Source: Auanema rhodensis (lineage: Eukaryota; Nematoda; Chromadorea; Rhabditida; Rhabditidae). Taken from it: a stretch of 64,000 nt of DNA. A program made the position numbers and the translations under genes. The DNA lies in contig OZ059899.1 of NCBI GenBank assembly GCA_964057225.1, positions 1,550,001 through 1,614,000 of the forward strand, given 5' to 3'. Under the pieces are notes generated by a model. That model was given only the letters and a program-made list of their open reading frames with translations. It ran no database searches and was not told where the DNA came from. Below, in pieces: positions 1-12,636 of the stretch. The first letter of the stretch is position 1. Each line of letters starts with the position of its first letter.

Positions 1-1053
1 TGAGAGACGCTTGATACAAAAATTAGTTATGATCGTTTGAAAAATGATGCATTAGTGTATGTTGAGTTTCCATGTACACTCAACATTGCTTCCAAAAACA
101 TTTTGACAAAAATTTTTTCGAAAAATTTCAGAATAATTTAGCAAAAAGTAGATGTTTTTAGATTCCATTTTTCAAGGCAAAGACGATGGACAATGTTATT
201 CAACGAAAAAATTATTCCTTCAGGGTGAAAATCGAGGATATAAGTGTGAACTTATATCAGTTGATATCTTGGTGCATTTTTAAGCTAGCGCAAATCTGAT
301 AACACAGATCGACGCAGCTTAAAAATCCGCATCGAATGCATTATACTACATTGAGAAACGCTTAATACAAAAATTAGTTATGATCGTTTGAAAAATGATG
401 CATTAGTGTATGTTGAGTTTCCATGTACACTCAACATTGCTTCCAAAAACATTTTGACAAAAATTTTTTCGAAAAATTTCTAAATAATTTAGCAGAAAGT
501 AGATGTTTTTAGATTCCTTTGTTCAAGGCAAAGACGATGGACAATGTTATTCAACGAAAAAATTAATTCTTCAGGGTGAAAATCGAGGATATAAGTGTGA
601 ACTTATATCAGTTGATATCTCGGTGCATTTTTAAGCTAGCGCAAATCTAATAACACAGATCGACGCAGCTTAAAAATCCGCATCGAATGCACTAAACTAC
701 ATTGAGAGACGCTTGATACAAAAATTAGTTATGATCGTTTGAAAAATGATGCATTAGTGTATGTTGAGTTTCCATGTACACTCAACATTGCTTCCAAAAA
801 CATTTTGACAAAAATTTTTTCGAAAAATTTCAGAATAATTTAGCAAAAAGTAGATGTTTTTAGATTCCATTTTTCAAGGCAAAGACGATGGACAATGTTA
901 TTCAACGAAAAAATTATTCCTTCAGGGTGAAAATCGAGGATATAAGTGTGAACTTATATCAGTTGATATCTTGGTGCATTTTTAAGCTAGCGCAAATCTG
1001 ATAACACAGATCGACGCAGCTTAAAAATCCGCATCGAATGCATTATACTACAT

Positions 1054-1404
1054 TGAGAAACGCTTAATACAAAAATTAGTTATGATCCTTTGAAAAATGA
1101 TGCATTAGTGTATGTTGAGTTTCCATGTACACTCAACATTGTTTCCAAAAACATTTTGACAAAAATTTTTTTGAAAAATTTCAGAATAATTTAGCAAAAA
1201 GTAGCTGTTTTTAGATTCCATTTTTCGAGGCAAAGACGATAGACAATGTTATTCAACAAGAAAATTAATTCTTCAGGGTGAAAATCGAGGATATAAGTGT
1301 GAACTTATATCAGTTGATATCTCGGTGCATTTTTAAGCTAGCGCAAATCTGATAACACAGATCGACGCAGCTTAAAAATCCGCATCGAATGCACTATACT
1401 ACAT
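1054..1404. repeat. M4, the most divergent monomer in the window
   Basis: Besides GATCC, this copy has a cluster of private or rare changes: p89 C to T, p119 C to T (removing the CpG of the P2 loop), p152 A to C, a G at p174, A in place of G near p188 (shared with the next monomer, M5), and CAACAAGAAAATT in place of CAACGAAAAAATT. It keeps the full 351-bp length. It may be an older copy that escaped homogenisation. Confidence 0.75.
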
Positions 1405-2457
1405 TGAGAAACGCTTAATACAAAAATTAGTTATGATCGTTTGAAAAATGATGCATTAGTGTATGTTGAGTTTCCATGTACACTCAACATTGCTTCCAAA
1501 AACATTTTGACAAAAATTTTTTCGAAAAATTTCAAAATAATTTAGCAAAAAGTAGATGTTTTTAGATTCCATTTTTTAAGGCAAAGACGATAGACAATGT
1601 TATTCAACGAAAAAATTATTCCTTCAGGGTGAAAATCGAGGATATAAGTGTGAACTTATATCAGTTGATATCTCGGTGCATTTTTAAGCTAGCGCAAATC
1701 TGATAACACAGATCGACGCAGCTTGAAAATCCGCATCGAATGCACTAAACTACATTGAGAAACGCTTGATACAAAAATTAGTTATGATCGTTTGAAAAAT
1801 GATGCATTAGTGTATGTTGAGTTTCCATGTACACTCAACATTGCTTCCAAAAACATTTTGACAAAAATTTTTTCGAAAAATTTCAGAATAATTTAGCAAA
1901 AAGTAGATGTTTTTAGATTCCATTTTTCAAGGCAGAGACGATGGACAATGTTATTCAACGAAAAAATTAATTCTTCAGGGTGAAAATCGAGGATATAAGT
2001 GTGAACTTATATCAGTTGATATCTCGGTGCATTTTTAAGCTAGCGCAAATCTGATAACACAGATCGACGCAGCTTAAAAATCCGCATCGAATGCACTATA
2101 CTACATTGAGAAACGCTTAATACAAAAATTAGTTATGATCCTTTGAAAAATGATGCATTAGTGTATGTTGAGTTTCCATGTACACTCAACAATGCTTCCA
2201 AAAACATTTTGACAAAAATTTTTTCGAAAAATTTCAAAATAATTTAGCAAAAAGTAGATGTTTTTAGATTCCATTTTTTAAGGCAAAGACGATGGACAAT
2301 GTTATTCAACGAAAAAATTAATTCTTCAGGGTGAAAATCGAGGATATAAGTGTGAACTTATATCAGTTGATATCTCGGTGCATTTTTAAGCTAGCGCAAA
2401 TCTGATAACACAGATCGACGCAGCTTAAAAATCCGCATCGAATGCATTATACTACAT

Positions 2458-3159
2458 TGAGAAACGCTTAATACAAAAATTAGTTATGATCGTTTGAAAA
2501 ATGATGCATTAGTGTATGTTGAGTTTCCATGTACACTCAACATTGCTTCCAAAAACATTTTGACAAAAATTTTTTCGAAAAATTTCAGAATAATTTAGCA
2601 AAAAGTAGATGTTTTTAGATTCCATTTTTCAAAGCAGAGACGATGGACAATGTTATTCAACGAAAAAATTAATTCTTCAGGGTGAAAATCGAGGATATAA
2701 GTGTGAACTTATATCAGTTGATATCTCGGTGCATTTTTAAGCTAGCGCAAATCTGATAACACAGGTCGACGCAGCTTGAAAATCCGCATCGAATGCACTA
2801 TACTACATTGAGAAACGCTTAATACAAAAATTAGTTATGATCCTTTGAAAAATGATGCATTAGTGTATGTTGAGTTTCCATGTACACTCAACAATGCTTC
2901 CAAAAACATTTTGACAAAAATTTTTTCGAAAAATTTCAGAATAATTTAGCAAAAAGTAGATGTTTTTAGATTCCATTTTTCAAGGCAGAGACGATGGACA
3001 ATGTTATTCAACGAAAAAATTAATTCTTCAGGGTGAAAATCGAGGATATAAGTGTGAACTTATATCAGTTGATATCTCGGTGCATTTTTAAGCTAGCGCA
3101 AATCTGATAACACAGGTCGACGCAGCTTGAAAATCCGCATCGATTGCACTATACTACAT
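2458..3159. repeat. Two-monomer block M8-M9, repeated at 12637-13338
   Basis: Both blocks share an unusual state combination: CAGAAT at p129, CAAAGCAGAG then CAAGGCAGAG at p173, CAGGTCGACGC (creating GTCGAC) at p305, and CTTGAAAAT at p318. The copy at 12637 has one extra change (TTTTTATGCTAG). The offset is 29 monomers (10,179 bp). M9 has a private CGATTGC at p333. Confidence 0.85.
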
Positions 3160-3861
3160 TGAGAAACGCTTAATACAAAAATTAGTTATGATCCTTTGAA
3201 AAATGATGCATTAGTGTATGTTGAGTTTCCATGTACACTCAACAATGCTTCCAAAAACATTTTGACAAAAATTTTTTCGAAAAATTTCAAAATAATTTAG
3301 CAAAAAGTAGATGTTTTTAGATTCAATTTTTCAAGGCAAAGACGATGAACAATGTTATTCAACGAAAAAATTAATTCTTCAGGGTGAAAATCGAGGATAT
3401 AAGTGTGAACTTATATCAGTTGATATCTCGGTGCATTTTTAAGCTAGCGCAAATCTGATAACACAGATCGACGCAGCTTAAAAATCCGCATCGAATGCAC
3501 TATACTACATTGAGAAACGCTTAATACAAAAATTAGTTATGATCCTTTGAAAAATGATGCATTAGTGTATGTTGAGTTTCCATGTACACTCAACAATGCT
3601 TCCAAAAACATTTTGACAAAAATTTTTTCGAAAAATTTCAAAATAATTTAGCAAAAAGTAGATGTTTTTAGATTCAATTTTTCAAGGCAAAGACGATGAA
3701 CAATGTTATTCAACGAAAAAATTAATTCTTCAGGGTGAAAATCGAGGATATAAGTGTGAACTTATATCAGTTGATATCTCGGTGCATTTTTAAGCTAGCG
3801 CAAATCTGATAACACAGATCGACGCAGCTTAAAAATCCGCATCGAATGCACTATACTACAT
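3160..3861. repeat. Tandem monomer duplication M10-M11
   Basis: Adjacent monomers 3160-3510 and 3511-3861 look identical. Both carry the rare markers GATTCAATTTTT at p161 and GATGAAC at p185, in the GATCC/CAAT background. This is a recent single-monomer duplication. Confidence 0.85.
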
Positions 3862-6800
3862 TGAGAAACGCTTAATACAAAAATTAGTTATGATCCTTTG
3901 AAAAATGATGCATTAGTGTATGTTGAGTTTCCATGTACACTCAACAATGCTTCCAAAAACATTTTGACAAAAATTTTTTCGAAAAATTTCAAAATAATTT
4001 AGCAAAAAGTAAATGTTTTTAGATTCCATTTTTTAAGGCAAAGACGATGGACAATGTTATTCAACGAAAAAATTAATTCTTCAGGGTGAAAATCGAGGAT
4101 ATAAGTGTGAACTTATATCAGTTGATATCTCGGTGCATTTTTAAGCTAGCGCAAATCTGATAACACAGATCGACGCAGCTTAAAAATCCGCATCGAATGC
4201 ATTATACTACATTGAGAAACGCTTAATACAAAAATTAGTTATGATCGTTTGAAAAATGATGCATTAGTGTATGTTGAGTTTCCATGTACACTCAACATTG
4301 CTTCCAAAAACATTTTGACAAAAATTTTTTCGAAAAATTTCAAAATAATTTAGCAAAAAGTAGATGTTTTTAGATTCCTTTATTCAAGGCAAAGACGATG
4401 GACAATGTTATTCAACGAAAAAATTAATTCTTCAGGGTGAAAATCGAGGATATAAGTGTGAACTTATATCAGTTGATATCTCGGTGCATTTTTAAGCTAG
4501 CGCAAATCTAATAACACAGATCGACGCAGCTTAAAAATCCGCATCGAATGCACTAAACTACATTGAGAAACGCTTGATACAAAAATTAGTTATGATCGTT
4601 TGAAAAATGATGCATTAGTGTATGTTGAGTTTCCATGTACACTCAACATTGCTTCCAAAAACATTTTGACAAAAATTTTTTCGAAAAATTTCAAAATAAT
4701 TTAGCAAAAAGTAGATGTTTTTAGATTCCATTTTTCAAGGCAAAGACGATGGACAATGTTATTCAACGAAAAAATTATTCCTTCAGGGTGAAAATCGAGG
4801 ATATAAGTGTGAACTTATATCAGTTGATATCTCGGTGCATTTTTAAGCTAGCGCAAATCTGATAACACAGATCGACGCAGCTTAAAAATCCGCATCGAAT
4901 GCACTAAACTACATTGAGAGACGCTTGATACAAAAATTAGTTATGATCGTTTGAAAAATGATGCATTAGTGTATGTTGAGTTTCCATGTACACTCAACAT
5001 TGCTTCCAAAAACATTTTGACAAAAATTTTTTCGAAAAATTTCAGAATAATTTAGCAAAAAGTAGATGTTTTTAGATTCCATTTTTCAAGGCAAAGACGA
5101 TGGACAATGTTATTCAACGAAAAAATTATTCCTTCAGGGTGAAAATCGAGGATATAAGTGTGAACTTATATCAGTTGATATCTTGGTGCATTTTTAAGCT
5201 AGCGCAAATCTGATAACACAGATCGACGCAGCTTAAAAATCCGCATCGAATGCATTATACTACATTGAGAAACGCTTAATACAAAAATTAGTTATGATCG
5301 TTTGAAAAATGATGCATTAGTGTATGTTGAGTTTCCATGTACACTCAACATTGCTTCCAAAAACATTTTGACAAAAATTTTTTCGAAAAATTTCAAAATA
5401 ATTTAGCAAAAAGTAGATGTTTTTAGATTCCTTTGTTCAAGGCAAAGACGATGGACAATGTTATTCAACGAAAAAATTAATTCTTCAGGGTGAAAATCGA
5501 GGATATAAGTGTGAACTTATATCAGTTGATATCTCGGTGCATTTTTAAGCTAGCGCAAATCTAATAACACAGATCGACGCAGCTTAAAAATCCGCATCGA
5601 ATGCACTAAACTACATTGAGAAACGCTTGATACAAAAATTAGTTATAATCGTTTGAAAAATGATGCATTAGTGTATGTTGAGTTTCCATGTACACTCAAC
5701 ATTGCTTCCAAAAACATTTTGACAAAAATTTTTTCGAAAAATTTCAAAATAATTTAGCAAAAAGTAGATGTTTTTAGATTCCTTTATTCAAGGCAAAGAC
5801 GATGGACAATGTTATTCAACGAAAAAATTAATTCTTCAGGGTGAAAATCGAGGATATAAGTGTGAACTTATATCAGTTGATATCTCGGTGCATTTTTAAG
5901 CTAGCGCAAATCTAATAACACAGATCGACGCAGCTTAAAAATCCGCATCGAATGCACTAAACTACATTGAGAAACGCTTGATACAAAAATTAGTTATGAT
6001 CGTTTGAAAAATGATGCATTAGTGTATGTTGAGTTTCCATGTACACTCAACATTGCTTCCAAAAACATTTTGACAAAAATTTTTTCGAAAAATTTCAAAA
6101 TAATTTAGCAAAAAGTAGATGTTTTTAGATTCCATTTTTCAAGGCAAAGACGATGGACAATGTTATTCAACGAAAAAATTATTCCTTCAGGGTGAAAATC
6201 GAGGATATAAGTGTGAACTTATATCAGTTGATATCTCGGTGCATTTTTAAGCTAGCGCAAATCTAATAACACAGATCGACGCAGCTTAAAAATCCGCATC
6301 GAATGCACTAAACTACATTGAGAAACGCTTGATACAAAAATTAGTTATGATCGTTTGAAAAATGATGCATTAGTGTATGTTGAGTTTCCATGTACACTCA
6401 ACATTGCTTCCAAAAACATTTTGACAAAAATTTTTTCGAAAAATTTCAGAATAATTTAGCAAAAAGTAGATGTTTTTAGATTCCATTTTTCAAGGCAAAG
6501 ACGATGGACAATGTTATTCAACGAAAAAATTATTCCTTCAGGGTGAAAATCGAGGATATAAGTGTGAACTTATATCAGTTGATATCTTGGTGCATTTTTA
6601 AGCTAGCGCAAATCTGATAACACAGATCGACGCAGCTTAAAAATCCGCATCGAATGCATTATACTACATTGAGAAACGCTTAATACAAAAATTAGTTATG
6701 ATCGTTTGAAAAATGATGCATTAGTGTATGTTGAGTTTCCATGTACACTCAACATTGCTTCCAAAAACATTTTGACAAAAATTTTTTCGAAAAATTTCAA

Positions 6801-7020
6801 AATAATTTAGCAAAAAGTAGATGTTTTTAGATTCCTTTGTTCAAGGCAAAGACGATGGACAATGTTATTCAACGAAAAAATTAATTCTTCAGGGTGAAAA
6901 TCGAGGATATAAGTGTGAACTTATATCAGTTGATATCTCGGTGCATTTTTAAGCTAGCGCAAATCTAATAACACAGATCGACGCAGCTTAAAAATCCGCA
7001 TCGAATGCACTAAACTACAT
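3862..7020. repeat. Nine-monomer block, colinear with 15796-18954
   Basis: M12-M20 and M46-M54 have the same order of monomer types (GATCC type, CTTTATTC type, D, A with TGAGAGACGC, B, C, D, A, B) at an offset of exactly 34 monomers (11,934 bp). The visible differences are few: AAATG in M12, AAAATGTAG in M51, CTAAT against CTGAT in the D copy M18/M52, and GAGAATCG in M54. This is a 3.2-kb segmental duplication within the array. Confidence 0.8.
4915..6318. repeat. 1404-bp HOR unit A-B-C-D (M15-M18)
   Basis: Four consecutive monomers of types A, B, C and D make one higher-order unit of 4 x 351 bp. Further units start at 7372 (M22-M25) and 16849 (M49-M52). A shortened unit A-B-C lacking D lies at 6319-7371. 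Confidence 0.85.
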
Positions 7021-7371
7021 TGAGAAACGCTTGATACAAAAATTAGTTATAATCGTTTGAAAAATGATGCATTAGTGTATGTTGAGTTTCCATGTACACT
7101 CAACATTGCTTCCAAAAACATTTTGACAAAAATTTTTTCGAAAAATTTCAAAATAATTTAGCAAAAAGTAGATGTTTTTAGATTCCTTTATTCAAGGCAA
7201 AGACGATGGACAATGTTATTCAACGAAAAAATTAATTCTTCAGGGTGAAAATCGAGGATATAAGTGTGAACTTATATCAGTTGATATCTCGGTGCATTTT
7301 TAAGCTAGCGCAAATCTGATAACACAGATCGACGCAGCTTAAAAATCCGCATCGAATGCACTAAACTACAT

Positions 7372-8775
7372 TGAGAGACGCTTGATACAAAAATTAGTTA
7401 TGATCGTTTGAAAAATGATGCATTAGTGTATGTTGAGTTTCCATGTACACTCAACATTGCTTCCAAAAACATTTTGACAAAAATTTTTTCGAAAAATTTC
7501 AGAATAATTTAGCAAAAAGTAGATGTTTTTAGATTCCATTTTTCAAGGCAAAGACGATGGACAATGTTATTCAACGAAAAAATTATTCCTTCAGGGTGAA
7601 AATCGAGGATATAAGTGTGAACTTATATCAGTTGATATCTTGGTGCATTTTTAAGCTAGCGCAAATCTGATAACACAGATCGACGCAGCTTAAAAATCCG
7701 CATCGAATGCATTATACTACATTGAGAAACGCTTAATACAAAAATTAGTTATGATCGTTTGAAAAATGATGCATTAGTGTATGTTGAGTTTCCATGTACA
7801 CTCAACATTGCTTCCAAAAACATTTTGACAAAAATTTTTTCGAAAAATTTCAAAATAATTTAGCAAAAAGTAGATGTTTTTAGATTCCTTTGTTCAAGGC
7901 AAAGACGATGGACAATGTTATTCAACGAAAAAATTAATTCTTCAGGGTGAAAATCGAGGATATAAGTGTGAACTTATATCAGTTGATATCTCGGTGCATT
8001 TTTAAGCTAGCGCAAATCTAATAACACAGATCGACGCAGCTTAAAAATCCGCATCGAATGCACTAAACTACATTGAGAAACGCTTGATACAAAAATTAGT
8101 TATAATCGTTTGAAAAATGATGCATTAGTGTATGTTGAGTTTCCATGTACACTCAACATTGCTTCCAAAAACATTTTGACAAAAATTTTTTCGAAAAATT
8201 TCAAAATAATTTAGCAAAAAGTAGATGTTTTTAGATTCCTTTATTCAAGGCAAAGACGATGGACAATGTTATTCAACGAAAAAATTAATTCTTCAGGGTG
8301 AAAATCGAGGATATAAGTGTGAACTTATATCAGTTGATATCTCGGTGCATTTTTAAGCTAGCGCAAATCTAATAACACAGATCGACGCAGCTTAAAAATC
8401 CGCATCGAATGCACTAAACTACATTGAGAAACGCTTGATACAAAAATTAGTTATGATCGTTTGAAAAATGATGCATTAGTGTATGTTGAGTTTCCATGTA
8501 CACTCAACATTGCTTCCAAAAACATTTTGACAAAAATTTTTTCGAAAAATTTCAAAATAATTTAGCAAAAAGTAGATGTTTTTAGATTCCATTTTTCAAG
8601 GCAAAGACGATGGACAATGTTATTCAACGAAAAAATTATTCCTTCAGGGTGAAAATCGAGGATATAAGTGTGAACTTATATCAGTTGATATCTCGGTGCA
8701 TTTTTAAGCTAGCGCAAATCTGATAACACAGATCGACGCAGCTTGAAAATCCGCATCGAATGCACTAAACTACAT
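7372..8775. repeat. 1404-bp HOR unit A-B-C-D (M22-M25)
   Basis: This has the same type order as 4915-6318 and begins with the TGAGAGACGC variant. The D monomer (M25) differs by CTTGAAAAT at p318 and CTGAT at p296. Confidence 0.85.
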
Positions 8776-9477
8776 TGAGAAACGCTTGATACAAAAATTA
8801 GTTATGATCGTTTGAAAAATGATGCATTAGTGTATGTTGAGTTTCCATGTACACTCAACATTGCTTCCAAAAACATTTTGACAAAAATTTTTTCGAAAAA
8901 TTTCAGAATAATTTAGCAAAAAGTAGATGTTTTTAGATTCCATTTTTCAAGGCAAAGACGATGGACAATGTTATTCAACGAAAAAATTATTCCTTCAGGG
9001 TGAAAATCGAGGATATAAGTGTGAACTTATATCAGTTGATATCTTGGTGCATTTTTAAGCTAGCGCAAATCTGATAACACAGATCGACGCAGCTTAAAAA
9101 TCCGCATCGAATGCATTATACTACATTGAGAAACGCTTAATACAAAAATTAGTTATGATCGTTTGAAAAATGATGCATTAGTGTATGTTGAGTTTCCATG
9201 TACACTCAACAATGCTTCCAAAAACATTTTGACAAAAATTTTTTCGAAAAATTTCAAAATAATTTAGCAAAAAGTAGATGTTTTTAGATTCCATTTTCCA
9301 AGGCAAAGACGATGGACAATGTTATTCAACGAAAAAATTAATTCTTCAGGGTGAAAATCGAGGATATAAGTGTGAACTTATATCAGTTGATATCTCGGTG
9401 CATTTTTAAGCTAGCGCAAATCTAATAACACAGATCGACGCAGCTTAAAAATCCGCATCGAATGCACTAAACTACAT

Positions 9478-9828
9478 TGAGAAACGCTTGATACAAAAAT
9501 TAGTTATAATCGTTTGAAAAATGATGCATTAGTGTATGTTGAGTTTCCATGTACACTCAACATTGCTTCCAAAAACATTTTGACAAAAATTTTTTCGAAA
9601 AATTTCAGAATAATTTAGCAAAAAGTAGATGTTTTTAGATTCCATTTTTCAATGCAAAGACGATGGACAATGTTATTCAACGAAAAAATTATTCCTTCAG
9701 GGTGAAAATCGAGGATATAAGTGTGAACTTATATCAGTTGATATCTTGGTGCATTTTTAAGCTAGCGCAAATCTAATAACACAGATCGACGCAGCTTAAA
9801 AATCCGCATCGAATGCACTAAACTACAT
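9478..9828. repeat. Chimeric C/A monomer M28
   Basis: The left part has the C-type marker ATAATCG (p29-35). The right part has the A-type markers CAGAAT, CATTTTTC, TTATTCC and TTGG, together with CAATGC at p174. The crossover therefore lies between about p36 and p130. Its tail (CTAAT, CACTAAAC) differs from A, suggesting a second exchange. Confidence 0.75.
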
Positions 9829-10881
9829 TGAGAAACGCTTGATACAAAAATTAGTTATGATCGTTTGAAAAATGATGCATTAGTGTATGTTGAGTTTCCA
9901 TGTACACTCAACATTGCTTCCAAAAACATTTTGACAAAAATTTTTTCGAAAAATTTCAAAATAATTTAGCAAAAAGTAGATGTTTTTAGATTCCATTTTT
10001 CAAGGCAAAGACGATGGACAATGTTATTCAACGAAAAAATTATTCCTTCAGGGTGAAAATCGAGGATATAAGTGTGAACTTATATCAGTTGATATCTCGG
10101 TGCATTTTTAAGCTAGCGCAAATCTAATAACACAGATCGACGCAGCTTAAAAATCCGCATCGAATGCACTAAACTACATTGAGAAACGCTTGATACAAAA
10201 ATTAGTTATGATCGTTTGAAAAATGATGCATTAGTGTATGTTGAGTTTCCATGTACACTCAACATTGCTTCCAAAAACATTTTGACAAAAATTTTTTCGA
10301 AAAATTTCAGAATAATTTAGCAAAAAGTAGATGTTTTTAGATTCCATTTTTCAAGGCAAAGACGATGGACAATGTTATTCAACGAAAAAATTATTCCTTC
10401 AGGGTGAAAATCGAGGATATAAGTGTGAACTTATATCAGTTGATATCTTGGTGCATTTTTAAGCTAGCGCAAATCTGATAACACAGATCGACGCAGCTTA
10501 AAAATCCGCATCGAATGCATTATACTACATTGAGAAACGCTTAATACAAAAATTAGTTATGATCGTTTGAAAAATGATGCATTAGTGTATGTTGAGTTTC
10601 CATGTACACTCAACATTGCTTCCAAAAACATTTTGACAAAAATTTTTTCGAAAAATTTCAAAATAATTTAGCAAAAAGTAGATGTTTTTAGATTCCTTTG
10701 TTCAAGGCAAAGACGATGGACAATGTTATTCAACGAAAAAATTAATTCTTCAGGGTGAAAATCGAGGATATAAGTGTGAACTTATATCAGTTGATATCTC
10801 GGTGCATTTTTAAGCTAGCGCAAATCTAATAACACAGATCGACGCAGCTTAAAAATCCGCATCGAATGCACTAAACTACAT

Positions 10882-11232
10882 TGAGAAACGCTTGATACAA
10901 AAATTAGTTATAATCGTTTGAAAAATGATGCATTAGTGTATGTTGAGTTTCCATGTACACTCAACATTGCTTCCAAAAACATTTTGACAAAAATTTTTTC
11001 GAAAAATTTCAGAATAATTTAGCAAAAAGTAGATGTTTTTAGATTCCATTTTTCAATGCAAAGACGATGGACAATGTTATTCAACGAAAAAATTATTCCT
11101 TCAGGGTGAAAATCGAGGATATAAGTGTGAACTTATATCAGTTGATATCTTGGTGCATTTTTAAGCTAGCGCAAATCTGATAACACAGATCGACGCAGCT
11201 TAAAAATCCGCATCGAATGCATTATACTACAT
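10882..11232. repeat. Chimeric C/A monomer M32
   Basis: It has ATAATCG at p29 (C) followed by CAGAAT, CATTTTTC, TTATTCC, TTGG and CATTATAC (A), plus CAATGC at p174. A B-like monomer comes before and after, so the local order is A-B-(C/A)-B-like. That is what results when one D monomer plus parts of C and A are removed by unequal crossing-over. Confidence 0.8.
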
Positions 11233-12285
11233 TGAGAAACGCTTAATACAAAAATTAGTTATGATCGTTTGAAAAATGATGCATTAGTGTATGTTGAGTT
11301 TCCATGTACACTCAACATTGCTTCCAAAAACATTTTGACAAAAATTTTTTCGAAAAATTTCAAAATAATTTAGCAAAAAGTAGATGTTTTTAGATTCCTT
11401 TGTTCAATGCAAAGACGATGGACAATGTTATTCAACGAAAAAATTATTCCTTCAGGGTGAAAATCGAGGATATAAGTGTGAACTTATATCAGTTGATATC
11501 TCGGTGCATTTTTAAGCTAGCGCAAATCTAATAACACAGATCGACGCAGCTTAAAAATCCGCATCGAATGCACTAAACTACATTGAGAAACGCTTGATAC
11601 AAAAATTAGTTATGATCGTTTGAAAAATGATGCATTAGTGTATGTTGAGTTTCCATGTACACTCAACATTGCTTCCAAAAACATTTTGACAAAAATTTTT
11701 TCGAAAAATTTCAAAATAATTTAGCAAAAAGTAGATGTTTTTAGATTCCTTTATCCAAGGCAAAGACGATGGACAATGTTATTCAACGAAAAAATTAATT
11801 CTTCAGGGTGAAAATCGAGGATATAAGTGTGAACTTATATCAGTTGATATCTCGGTGCATTTTTAAGCTAGCGCAAATCTAATAACACAGATCGACGCAG
11901 CTTAAAAATCCGCATCGAATGCACTAAACTACATTGAGAAACGCTTGATACAAAAATTAGTTATGATCGTTTGAAAAATGATGCATTAGTGTATGTTGAG
12001 TTTCCATGTACACTCAACATTGCTTCCAAAAACATTTTGACAAAAATTTTTTCGAAAAATTTCAAAATAATTTAGCAAAAAGTAGATGTTTTTAGATTCC
12101 ATTTTTCAAGGCAAAGACGATGGACAATGTTATTCAACGAAAAAATTATTCCTTCAGGGTGAAAATCGAGGATATAAGTGTGAACATTTATCAGTTGATA
12201 TCTCGGTGCATTTTTAAGCTAGCGCAAATCTGATAACACAGATCGACGCAGCTTAAAAATCCGCATCGAATGCACTAAACTACAT

Positions 12286-12636
12286 TGAGAAACGCTTGAT
12301 ACAAAAATTAGTTATGATCGTTTGAAAAATGATGCATTAGTGTATGTTGAGTTTCCATGTACACTCAACATTGCTTCCAAAAACATTTTGACAAAAATTT
12401 TTTCGAAAAATTTCAGAATAATTTAGCAAAAAGTAGATGTTTTTAGATTCCATTTTTCAAGGCAAAGACGATGGACAATGTTATTCAACGAAAAAATTAT
12501 TCCTTCAGGGTGAAAATCGAGGATATAAGTGTGAACTTATATCAGTTGATATCTCGGTGCATTTTTAAGCTAGCGCAAATCTGATAACACAGATCGACGC
12601 AGCTTAAAATTCCGCATCGAATGCATTATACTACAT
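12286..12636. repeat. Monomer M36, sister of M58 at 20008
   Basis: Both have CAGAAT, CATTTTTC, TTATTCC and CTCGG, and both end with AAAATTCC and CATTATAC, a rare combination. The preceding monomers M35 and M57 both have a damaged P3 stem: GAACATTTATC in M35 and GAACTTTTATC in M57. M57 is the intermediate state. The pair is therefore a two-monomer duplication 22 monomers apart. Confidence 0.75.
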
